Assembly: GCF_016100455.1 (NCBI RefSeq)
Contig: NZ_JACFSK010000002.1
Location: forward strand, 1-13,225
Reading direction: 5' to 3'
Origin: Bartonella sp. M0283
GTDB taxonomy: Bacteria > Pseudomonadota > Alphaproteobacteria > Rhizobiales > Rhizobiaceae
Length of the DNA stretch: 13,225 bases
Positions 6,619 through 12,469 of the stretch are shown piece after piece. The translations under genes were made by a program, and so were the position numbers. Under the pieces are notes generated by a model that was not told where the DNA came from, did not search any database, and saw nothing but the letters and a program-made list of their open reading frames with translations. Each line of letters opens with the position of its first letter. Position 1 is the first letter of the stretch.

Positions 6619-7782
6619 ATGACAATTACCGCTGAATGGACATTTCCAACCGATATTCTGCTAGCGCCCAAAAGTCTTGCAGCACTTGGCCCTGTTTTCA
6701 AGAAAACCGGTGTCGAAGCCATAATGGTTTTGACAGATCGTGGCCTTAGCCAATCACCAGCTTTAAAAAAACTGCTCAAACGTATCGATAAACTAAAATT
6801 GCCATTCGGTGTTTTTTCTTCGCTTGATGGAACAGCATCCCGTGAAACATTGGAATTGACTGTGCGCCTTTATTTGAGTGGCGGTTTTAATGCAATCCTC
6901 GCCTTTGGCGGCGGCGCAACAATGGATCTCGCCAAAATGACCCGCCTGTTTTGTGCTCAAGGTGCCAATGTCAAAACACTTGAAGTTCCCTCCATTTACA
7001 CAGCGCTTGCACCATTGATCGCACTGCCAACGCTTGCCGGTAGCGGCGCCGAAATCAGCGATAATGCCTATTTGATAGATAATGCGAAAAATACCGGTTT
7101 TACGTTTTATGACAAACGTTTAACACCGACATTTGTTGTTGCCGATCCGGTTTTGACAGGAACTGCGCCGGCAAACTTCATTTCCGGCGCCGGCATGAAT
7201 GCGCTTACCAATGCGATCGATAGCTGGTGCATCCCCACATTCAATCCTGTCTCGGATGCTCTGGCACTCGAAACAGTCCGTCTGATCTTTAATCATTTGC
7301 CGAAAGCCGTAAGTGACCCTTCAAATAATGAAGCGCAAATTGCCCTGTTGTCGGCCTCGCTCACCGGTGCGCTTGCAGCAAAAAAAGGCTTAAAAATTAC
7401 CAGTGCTCTCGCCCGTTCGATAGGGAACCGTTACCAGACCCATTTCGGCATGACTGCAGGTGTGCTTTTGCCTTATGTCATGGCCTATAACCAATCGGCC
7501 ATTGGAAATAGAATTGCGACACTTGCCGAACGCCTCAATATAAAAGGTGGTTTTAACGGCTTTATCCGCCATTTGTTGAATTTACGAAAAGCCGCCAATG
7601 TCCCGACAAAATTGGCAGGCCTGACAAAAGACCAGAAAATCAAGGCAAAAGACAAGGCATTGATTGAAAGTGTTGCGGTCGAAGACCACGGTTCCGACGA
7701 AACTTCTGTTCGACTCACCAAAAAAACAGCACTTGCCATTTTGAATGCGGCAATTGCCGGAAAAATGAACCGCAAAAAATAG
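6619..7782 (+). CDS. Iron-type alcohol dehydrogenase superfamily protein lacking metal ligands
   Basis: Member of the Fe-ADH/dehydroquinate-synthase-like fold. The 387 residues hold the NAD(P)-binding FGGGATMDLAK (96-106, family GGGSxxDxAK), PTLAGSGAEIS (137-147, family PTTxGTGSE) and DPVLTGTAP. The metal site looks destroyed. Against E. coli FucO (D196, H200, H263, H277) the aligned residues are N194 and N198 in GMNALTNAID, S262 and F276 in RYQTHFG, with H275 one place off. It is therefore unlikely to be a classical iron or zinc alcohol dehydrogenase. It could be metal-independent, like some maleylacetate reductases, or have a non-catalytic role. The start is supported by family homology from residue 7 on, but no ribosome site precedes it. 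It follows the emrB terminator by 24 bp. Confidence 0.85.
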   Translation: MTITAEWTFPTDILLAPKSLAALGPVFKKTGVEAIMVLTDRGLSQSPALKKLLKRIDKLKLPFGVFSSLDGTASRETLELTVRLYLSGGFNAILAFGGGATMDLAKMTRLFCAQGANVKTLEVPSIYTALAPLIALPTLAGSGAEISDNAYLIDNAKNTGFTFYDKRLTPTFVVADPVLTGTAPANFISGAGMNALTNAIDSWCIPTFNPVSDALALETVRLIFNHLPKAVSDPSNNEAQIALLSASLTGALAAKKGLKITSALARSIGNRYQTHFGMTAGVLLPYVMAYNQSAIGNRIATLAERLNIKGGFNGFIRHLLNLRKAANVPTKLAGLTKDQKIKAKDKALIESVAVEDHGSDETSVRLTKKTALAILNAAIAGKMNRKK

Positions 7783-7795
7783 ATAATTCGTTTTT

Positions 7796-7836
7796 CCGGC
7801 ACTCGGAACTTGAATAAGAAAATTCTTATTGGATTT
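7796..7836 (+). terminator. Probable terminator of the dehydrogenase gene
   Basis: Two adjacent hairpins follow the stop codon: TTCCG-GCACT-CGGAA and then the perfect AATAAGAA-AA-TTCTTATT (7813-7830), which leads into GGATTTTTG. The second stem is AT-only and its U-tract is offset by two bases, so efficiency is uncertain. Confidence 0.45.
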
Positions 7837-8091
7837 TTGACTTTTTCACTTGGCCACATGTGCGCACAAGAAAATCCGTCATTAAAAAATTAGCGCAACA
7901 TGGTGCAACTTCACGATGATTGCCTGCCCCTTCCAAACTATCGTCTTCTTAGCAAATTATTATCGCTTTTCGGCCAGTCAGTCTGAAGTCCTGCTCCGGA
8001 ACCTTATTCAACGTTAAAAACCGGATCGACAAGAAAACAGAAGGGCATTTTTCAACTTTAAACAAAGATTGGGAAAATTTGTAATCATTCG

Positions 8092-8110
8092 CTTGATGAT
8101 AATCATCAAG
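8092..8110. promoter_or_regulatory. Fur-box-like 19-bp inverted repeat
   Basis: CTTGATGA-TAA-TCATCAAG is a perfect inverted repeat whose centre ATGATAATCAT is identical to the centre of the E. coli Fur consensus; 13 of 19 positions match overall. It is not followed by a clear promoter or gene: it lies between two convergent genes. It may be an operator for an unannotated small RNA, or a hairpin without regulatory function. Confidence 0.35.
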
Positions 8111-8172
8111 ATCTTTTCTCTAAAATGACATCCTTATTTCAAATATCTTAAATAAGCAGGAATAAAGCCGAA

Positions 8173-8202
8173 TAAAAAAACGCCCGCAGAAAACTACGGG
8201 CG
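8173..8202 (-). terminator. Intrinsic terminator of the decarboxylase gene
   Basis: On the minus strand CGCCCG (8202-8197) pairs with CGGGCG (8186-8181) around an AG/CT-extended TTTT loop, and is followed at once by seven T residues. It lies 31 bp beyond the decarboxylase stop. A textbook rho-independent terminator. Confidence 0.92.
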
Positions 8203-8233
8203 CAAATTGCTGCTTATATCGGGTTTTGACCTA

Positions 8234-9367
8234 TCAGATGACATAAGACCGGATCGGCTCGAAACCGTTAAAAGCTACAGAAGCATAAGTTGTCGTATAA
8301 GCACCGGTTCCTTCAATCAGGATTTCATCACCGACAGTGAGTGAAATCGGCAAAGGATAAGGTGTTTTTTCATACATGACATCGGCGGAATCGCAAGTTG
8401 GTCCGGCAAGCACACAAGGTACCTTTTCGTCACTGTCCTTGGCTGTTTCAATCGGATAACGGATGGCTTCATCCATTGTCTCGGCAAGACCGTTGAATTT
8501 GCCGACATCGAGATAAACCCAGCGCAACTTGTCGTTTTCCGATTTTTTGGAAACCAGTACAACTTCCGAGCGGATAACACCGGCATTGCCGACCATACCG
8601 CGACCCGGTTCAATGATTGTTTCAGGAATACGATTGCCGAAATGTTTTGAAAGGCTATCAAAAATTGCCAAGCCATAAGCCTGTGCCGAAGGCACGTCTT
8701 TCAAATAACGTGTCGGGAAACCACCGCCCATATTGACAAGTTTCAACACAATGCCTTCCTTGGCCAGCGTTCTGAAAACTTTGGACGCATCTGACAAAGC
8801 ACGATCCCAAGCCTTCAGATTTGTCTGCTGTGAGCCGACATGGAAAGAAACGCCATAAGCATTCAATCCCAATTCATGGGCACGGCGCAAAACCGAAACA
8901 GCCATTTCAGGAACACAACCGAATTTGCGTGAAAGCGGCCATTCGGCACCTTCACCATCTGTTAAAACGCGACAGAAAACACGTGCACCGGGGGCAGCAC
9001 GGGCAACTTTTTCAACTTCTTCGACACAGTCGACTGCATAAAGCGAAACACCCAATTCATAAGCGCGGGCAATATCGCGCTCTTTCTTGATGGTGTTACC
9101 GAAAGAAATACGATCCGGTGTTGCACCGGCATCAAGCACCATTTCGATTTCGGCGACAGTGGCTGTATCGAAAGATGAACCAAGCGACACCAACAAACGT
9201 AGAATTTCCGGTGCCGGATTAGCTTTTACTGCATAAAAAATGCGTGATTGGGGAAGTGCTTTGACAAAGCCTTCATAGTTTTCACGCACCACATCAAGAT
9301 CCAGAATCATGCACGGGCCTTCAGGGCGTCGTGTTGCGAGGAAATCACGAATACGTTGAGTTGCCAT
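8234..9367 (-). CDS. odc: Lysine/ornithine decarboxylase (PLP fold type III)
   Basis: Decarboxylates ornithine to putrescine and probably lysine to cadaverine, in the cytoplasm, as the entry to polyamine synthesis. The 377 residues show the eukaryotic-type ODC/DapDC fold: PLP-lysine K48 in FYAVKANP, H176 in SFHVGSQ, phosphate-binding GGGFP (214-218), EPGR (253-256), catalytic Cys C325 in GPTCDSADV and Y357 in EGTGAYTTTYA. The length equals that of Brucella/Bartonella homologues. ATG 9367 is preceded by AAGGAG 7 nt upstream; a longer in-frame start at 9403 is rejected because it lies above that ribosome site. It is expressed from its own promoter through a roughly 430-nt leader and ends at its own terminator. 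Ornithine versus lysine preference cannot be read from sequence. Confidence 0.93.
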   Translation of the reverse strand: MATQRIRDFLATRRPEGPCMILDLDVVRENYEGFVKALPQSRIFYAVKANPAPEILRLLVSLGSSFDTATVAEIEMVLDAGATPDRISFGNTIKKERDIARAYELGVSLYAVDCVEEVEKVARAAPGARVFCRVLTDGEGAEWPLSRKFGCVPEMAVSVLRRAHELGLNAYGVSFHVGSQQTNLKAWDRALSDASKVFRTLAKEGIVLKLVNMGGGFPTRYLKDVPSAQAYGLAIFDSLSKHFGNRIPETIIEPGRGMVGNAGVIRSEVVLVSKKSENDKLRWVYLDVGKFNGLAETMDEAIRYPIETAKDSDEKVPCVLAGPTCDSADVMYEKTPYPLPISLTVGDEILIEGTGAYTTTYASVAFNGFEPIRSYVI

Positions 9368-9370
9368 TTC

Positions 9371-9400
9371 GGTTCTCCTTAGGAAACCTTTCGGGTTCCC
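9371..9400 (-). promoter_or_regulatory. Candidate ribosome-site switch before the decarboxylase
   Basis: On the minus strand GGTTTCC (9388-9382) can pair upstream with GGGAACC (9400-9394, loop CGAAA). It can instead pair downstream with GGAGAACC (9378-9371, loop TAA, one bulge), which contains the core of the AAGGAG ribosome site (9380-9375). The two pairings exclude each other, so this is a typical sequester/anti-sequester layout. The effector is unknown. Confidence 0.45.
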
Positions 9401-9467
9401 CAAATCTTGCTTCTCGTGGCATAAGTCACGATCAGCCCATGGACAAAGTGCAAGGCCTATATTCGTT

Positions 9468-9755
9468 TCAACCGGTTATTGGAGGTACCGGAAAAAACTC
9501 CATAAAACTTGCGGCGATAGAACAGCGCGCTAACGCATTGCTCCGCTTTGTCTGCCTTTTGATTGGAATAACGAAAACCGCATCCGCACGGAAGGCAATG
9601 AGGTGTGCCTCTTCAGTAATTTCGACTTTTGGACAGCCGAAAGACACCAGAAAGGCCCGCACCGTCGTTGCTTCAAGATGTCCCCATTCTTCCGGTTGGC
9701 CGTAAGAATGACTGGAGCGGTTAGGTCCAGGTACCGTACCGGTTTTTCTCACCAT
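9468..9755 (-). CDS. Possible 95-residue leader ORF upstream of the decarboxylase
   Basis: An open frame from ATG 9755 (ATGGTG, MVRKTGTVPGPNR...) to TGA at 9470-9468 fills most of the leader. The middle part looks protein-like, with alternating hydrophobic residues and unremarkable codon use, for instance VRAFLVSFGCPKVEIT and AHLIAFRADAVFVIPIK. Against it: no purine-rich ribosome site precedes the ATG, the region also forms stable RNA hairpins, and I do not recognise the protein family. It may be a real small protein, a regulatory upstream ORF, or chance openness in a structured RNA. Confidence 0.3.
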   Translation of the reverse strand: MVRKTGTVPGPNRSSHSYGQPEEWGHLEATTVRAFLVSFGCPKVEITEEAHLIAFRADAVFVIPIKRQTKRSNALARCSIAASFMEFFPVPPITG

Positions 9756-9804
9756 TCGAGGACCGGCGGACACCCACAGGCACGTGCGACTTTGGGCAAA
9801 GATG

Positions 9805-9833
9805 CATATAAGCGCAATGGAGCAACCTTTCAA
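9805..9833 (-). promoter_or_regulatory. Promoter of the decarboxylase transcript
   Basis: On the minus strand TTGAAA (9833-9828), exactly 17 bp, TATATG (9810-9805). An A/T tract (9834-9843) lies upstream. The predicted start is near 9798. It is the best match in the intergenic region and explains the long leader. Confidence 0.65.
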
Positions 9834-10071
9834 TATTTTTTTTGGCCTTTAGGCAATTTTATTTAAGCCCATTGCAATATTGACCATTCTGTTATTTTCA
9901 ACACAAAACCGGTGGCGTTGACAACGAAAAACGGGGTTCGCAAAAACCGGCCTTATGTTTCCAAGAAACCGGCCGTTGTTAAAAGCCAAGTGTTTCTGTT
10001 ACTGAAAAAGAGCCTCCAAGTTTTTTAAAAAAACAGCTTTTGGGCATAGCTTTTGAAAGGGGATAAAACTC
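9834..10071. other. Divergent control region, decarboxylase/LysR
   Basis: The 238-bp stretch between the decarboxylase promoter and the LysR gene. It holds AACCGG at 9907-9912 and two AACCGGCC copies at 9945-9952 and 9967-9974, the latter 22 bp apart (about two helical turns). It also has an AGCTTTTG direct repeat (10035-10042, 10048-10055) and a TTTTTTAAAAAA palindrome (10021-10032). A TTGACA at 9918 has no matching -10. LysR regulators usually bind such divergent regions, so the repeats are operator candidates. Confidence 0.4.
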
Positions 10072-11001
10072 TTGGGGTTATTGACGAGAATACGGGGTTT
10101 TATAGAAGTGGTCGTAGCCGGCGGTTTTTCGGCCGCCGCGCGCAAGACACACAAATCGAAAGCGCTCCTTTCAAAGCATGTCCATGAACTTGAAGACGAA
10201 TTGGGCGCTGTCCTTTTGAACCGGACAACCCGCCAATTATCTTTGACTGAAGCGGGCCATGCTTATTATCTTCGTGCTTTGGAGATTATCAAAGAACTTG
10301 ACGATCTCAATGACACAATTACCGATTCAAGCAAGACCCGACGCGGGCGCATAAAAATCGGTACATCGCGCACCTTTGCCGATGCGCCGATTGGTCAATC
10401 ACTCATCGATTTTCTGTCAGCTTATCCGGAGATCCACCTTGATATCAGCCTTGATGACCGGTTCGTCGATCTCATCAATGAAGGTTTTGATCTTGCAATC
10501 CGCATTACCGACATGCAGGACTCCTCCCTCATTCAACGAAAACTCATGTATATCCGTTCGGTTGTCGTTGCCTCTCCTAAACTCCTGGAAAAGACAAATG
10601 TTCCGGAAACACCACGCGATTTGAAATCGCTTCCCTGCCTTGTCGACAGAAACAACCTGAATTCCGACCATTGGCTGTTCAAAGATCGTGACGGAAGCCC
10701 TTTTTCTGTTGCTATTTCAGGACGCATGGCAGCAAACGGCCCGGTCATTACAAAGCGGGCTGCCATTGCCGGTATAGGCTTTGCCAAAATTCCACGATTT
10801 ATAGCCGAAGAAGAATTGCGGGATGGTCGTATCAAAACTGTTCTTGATGATTTTATGACGGACGGTGCAGGCCTTTATGTGGTTTATCCGCAAAAGCGCT
10901 ATTTACCGGCAAAAGTGCGCATGTTCATCGACTATCTGGTCGAATGGTTCAAAACCTATGAACAAAAAGGAAAAACACAAACCGGCGCTTCCGACTTGTG
11001 A
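10072..11001 (+). CDS. LysR-family transcriptional regulator
   Basis: DNA-binding regulator with an N-terminal winged helix-turn-helix (about 5-63: FIEVVVAGGFSAAARKTHKS, then LSKHVHELEDELGAVLLNRT and LSLTEAGHAYY) and a C-terminal effector-binding domain of the periplasmic-binding-protein type (about 92-290). The 309-residue length is normal. The sequence is of the CrgA-like branch common in Proteobacteria. The start is a TTG at 10072, chosen because AAGGGGA (10057-10063) lies 8 nt upstream; a second TTG at 10081 is too far from it. It is divergent from the decarboxylase, so that gene and itself are candidate targets, but the effector is unknown. The helix-turn-helix KSKALLSKHVHELE is unusually lysine-rich. 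Confidence 0.9.
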   Translation: MGLLTRIRGFIEVVVAGGFSAAARKTHKSKALLSKHVHELEDELGAVLLNRTTRQLSLTEAGHAYYLRALEIIKELDDLNDTITDSSKTRRGRIKIGTSRTFADAPIGQSLIDFLSAYPEIHLDISLDDRFVDLINEGFDLAIRITDMQDSSLIQRKLMYIRSVVVASPKLLEKTNVPETPRDLKSLPCLVDRNNLNSDHWLFKDRDGSPFSVAISGRMAANGPVITKRAAIAGIGFAKIPRFIAEEELRDGRIKTVLDDFMTDGAGLYVVYPQKRYLPAKVRMFIDYLVEWFKTYEQKGKTQTGASDL

Positions 11002-11055
11002 AACACGCCCTTCCCTTCAATAAAAAACCTCTCCCTTGAACCGGAAGTTTCAAAG

Positions 11056-11140
11056 AAAAATCGGGCAACCCGAAACGAAGTGCCTGATCAAACCTCTATT
11101 TAAAAAAACAGTCCCGATTTTTGAGTCCCGCAAAGCTTTA
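11056..11140 (-). ncRNA. Possible small RNA on the minus strand
   Basis: The 3' end would be TCGGG-TTG-CCCGA followed by TTTTT (11073-11056), a good intrinsic terminator with no minus-strand gene immediately upstream of it. A -10 TATTAG (11151-11146) with a weak TTCGCT (11174-11169) at 17 bp would start a transcript of about 85 nt. The body has two CGGGACT copies, and AGAGGTTT is repeated at and just upstream of the predicted 5' end. The alternative is a backup terminator for readthrough from the gene at 11393-12067. Confidence 0.25.
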
Positions 11141-11230
11141 AACCTCTAATAGGCATTCGTGCCCTTACAGCGAAGAATTTCTGGTTCGGCTATTGATTTG
11201 TTCCGGTTAATTCTGCGCCCTTCAAAAGGA

Positions 11231-11263
11231 GCAAATAAAAGGGGCCCCGTAAAAAAGAGGGCC
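11231..11263 (-). terminator. Probable terminator of the DUF533 gene
   Basis: On the minus strand GGCCC (11263-11259) pairs with GGGCC (11247-11243) and is followed by CCTTTTATTT. It is 130 bp past the stop codon. The stem is short and the loop of 11 nt is long. Confidence 0.4.
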
Positions 11264-11291
11264 GAATAAAAATGAGACAAAGTCAGTTACA

Positions 11292-11318
11292 TGCATTCTG
11301 CTTCATGAGCAGAATGCA
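11292..11318. repeat. Perfect 11-bp inverted repeat with 5-nt loop
   Basis: TGCATTCTGCT - TCATG - AGCAGAATGCA is a perfect stem-loop. There is no adequate T-tract on either side (CAATTTTG on the plus strand, TGTAACTG on the minus), so it is not a textbook terminator. It lies 75 bp past the DUF533 stop codon and may protect the 3' end of that mRNA, or be a protein-binding site. Confidence 0.6.
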
Positions 11319-11392
11319 CAATTTTGACAGCAATATTTCCGCTGCGCCTTTGCTTTAAGATCGCGACAAATACAAAGAGGATGGCAAGAAAA

Positions 11393-12067
11393 CTAGCGTA
11401 AAAAGCTTACAATCGCCTGTTCGATATGTTGTTCAAGATCTTTTGGAAGTCCGAGTTTATCCATAAGATTATCAAGATATTGCCGATTATCCGGCTTATC
11501 CGGATCAAGTGTCATGCGGGAGGCCACATAAAGTTCGGTTTTTTGTTCGTCTGTATTCACATTGCTGACGAGATTGTCGAGATCAACGGGCTTGTTCAAT
11601 TCATCCATCAAAAAGCCGGCCGTTTTCTGGTCAATTCCGGAACTTGCAATTTTGTTTTTTATCAACTCCCGTTCCTTGTCATCAACATGGCCGTCGGCTT
11701 TGGCTGCCGTTATCATTGCCCGAACCAATGTCAGGGCAAAATCGCCATTATGGTCAGCACCGGTTTGACCGATTTCTGTCATATCCACTTTGGAATTGGC
11801 ATTTTCGTCGTGTTTTTCAAAGTTTTTCAATGCATTGAAGGCAACACTGGCAATTGCCGCCAAACCGCCTCCTTTTATCAAACCTTCAAGAATATTGCCT
11901 TTTTCGTTGCCACCAAAGAGCCCGCCTATGAGATCAACGACCGAAAAGTTCGAAGATGGGGTCGAGGAAGTCGATTGGTTTGCACTGTCTTTGGAAGCGG
12001 TATTATTAGGGGAAGCGGTATTGTCAGGCTTCAGCAAATCCGAAAAAATCTGTTTAGGGTCAATCAT
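11393..12067 (-). CDS. DUF533 / TerB-like protein (YebE-type)
   Basis: A 224-residue protein of the DUF533/TerB-like group; its function is not established. The N-terminal part (about 15-42) is a low-complexity Ser/Thr/Asn linker. A glycine-rich, weakly hydrophobic segment follows (45-80, LIGGLFGG and LIKGGGLAAIASVAF), which may associate with the membrane as proposed for YebE. The C-terminal helical TerB-like domain (about 108-223) includes ALTLVRAMITAAKADGHVDD, with an acidic metal-binding-like D125/D129/D130/E132 cluster. ATG 12067 is chosen because GGAG lies 6 nt upstream; the longer in-frame start at 12148 would begin upstream of the likely promoter. Confidence 0.85.
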   Translation of the reverse strand: MIDPKQIFSDLLKPDNTASPNNTASKDSANQSTSSTPSSNFSVVDLIGGLFGGNEKGNILEGLIKGGGLAAIASVAFNALKNFEKHDENANSKVDMTEIGQTGADHNGDFALTLVRAMITAAKADGHVDDKERELIKNKIASSGIDQKTAGFLMDELNKPVDLDNLVSNVNTDEQKTELYVASRMTLDPDKPDNRQYLDNLMDKLGLPKDLEQHIEQAIVSFLR

Positions 12068-12109
12068 CGTCGTCTCCGTTTCGTGAAACTCCCGCTTCTT
12101 TGAAAAAGC

Positions 12110-12137
12110 TAGATAGCGCCCTCTCTCCCCATTACAA
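12110..12137 (-). promoter_or_regulatory. Candidate promoter of the DUF533 gene
   Basis: On the minus strand TTGTAA (12137-12132), 16 bp, TATCTA (12115-12110), giving a leader of about 35 nt before ATG 12067. Read one base earlier, the -35 is CTTGTA with 17 bp, similar to the CTTGAC form common in alphaproteobacteria. Confidence 0.45.
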
Positions 12138-12469
12138 GCATCACGCAAGAGAAAACGGACGTCAGCAATTTCTGCGTCCCCGTTTTAAGCGAAAGATGAC
12201 ATCTTATATTGCTGTTTCAGGATAAATGGCCTTTTGCAATCGGCTGATATATTGGCAATTGTCCGGCTTTTCAGGAAATCAATCATTTCAATCCGTACTT
12301 TTTATGTGTTCATCCGGTTTCACGTGTTTTATCCGTTATCGCTTGAAACTCCGGTATCACTTCAACTTTAAGTATTTTTGACAAAGCCGACACGAAACTT
12401 GTCCGAACACTCTTTTCTAAAGCTTGCCTTACGCTTATAAGAATTAAAAAAGCTTTTTGGAGAACGATA
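12138..12469. other. Divergent intergenic region, DUF533/eda
   Basis: Holds a terminator-shaped hairpin (12152-12186), a TTGACA (12378-12383) without a matching -10, and an inverted repeat CCGGTTTCA ... TGAAACTCCGG (12314-12322 and 12344-12354). It also has the palindromes CTTATAAG (12434-12441) and AAAAAGCTTTTT (12447-12458, just before the eda ribosome site). TATAAG (12436-12441) is the best -10 candidate for eda, but its -35 is poor. Confidence 0.45.
12152..12186. repeat. Terminator-shaped hairpin between divergent genes
   Basis: AAAACGGACG(T)CAG pairs with CTGCGTCC(CC)GTTTT-type sequence across a 6-nt loop with small bulges. It is flanked by A4 and T4, so it could stop transcription in either direction. 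Such an element is unexpected upstream of two divergent genes and may insulate them. Confidence 0.5.

Larger units (their letters stand above)
7783..8172. other. Intergenic region between convergent genes
   Basis: No protein gene is evident. It contains an AT-rich hairpin at 7813-7830, the overlapping palindromes CACATGTG and TGTGCGCACA (7855-7868), and a 19-bp inverted repeat resembling a Fur box (8092-8110). The dehydrogenase gene enters from the left and the decarboxylase from the right. Confidence 0.55.
9368..9799 (-). ncRNA. Structured decarboxylase leader (probable speF-type RNA)
   Basis: The transcript from the promoter at 9805-9833 would carry about 430 nt before the decarboxylase ATG. 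Alphaproteobacterial decarboxylase genes of this family are known to have a conserved leader called speF (Rfam), so this is the expected identity; it was not checked against the model. Visible structure includes a 7-bp hairpin CATTCTT/AAGAATG with an inner CGG/CCG stem and CCAA loop (9685-9710). There are also two copies of CGGTACCT with a following AACCG (about 9718-9736 and 9471-9489), and two mutually exclusive hairpins at 9371-9400 that include the ribosome site. Control by polyamines is a reasonable inference, not shown. Confidence 0.55.
11002..11392. other. Intergenic region after LysR gene, with repeats
   Basis: No protein gene is supported. AAACCTCT occurs three times (11025-11032, 11090-11097, 11140-11147) and GTCCCG twice (11111-11116, 11125-11130). 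There is a minus-strand terminator-like element (11056-11073), a GGCCC/GGGCC hairpin (11243-11263) and a perfect 11-bp-arm inverted repeat (11292-11318). No clear terminator for the LysR gene itself was found. Confidence 0.5.

Noticed and set aside
9710..9808. Short leader ORF starting MHLCPKSH
   Set aside because: Its ATG is part of the -10 element, so it would not be in the transcript.
9603..9866. 87-codon plus-strand open frame opposite the decarboxylase leader
   Set aside because: No ribosome site; it overlaps the promoter and structured leader of the opposite strand.
11426..12103. 225-codon plus-strand open frame
   Set aside because: Antisense to the DUF533 gene across almost its whole length; the translated sequence is rich in Phe/Ile/His/Cys runs typical of a shadow frame.
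12098..12134. Heat-shock (sigma-32) promoter: CTTTGAAA and CCCCATTA
   Set aside because: The spacer is about 21 bp, longer than the accepted range, and it points away from the DUF533 gene.
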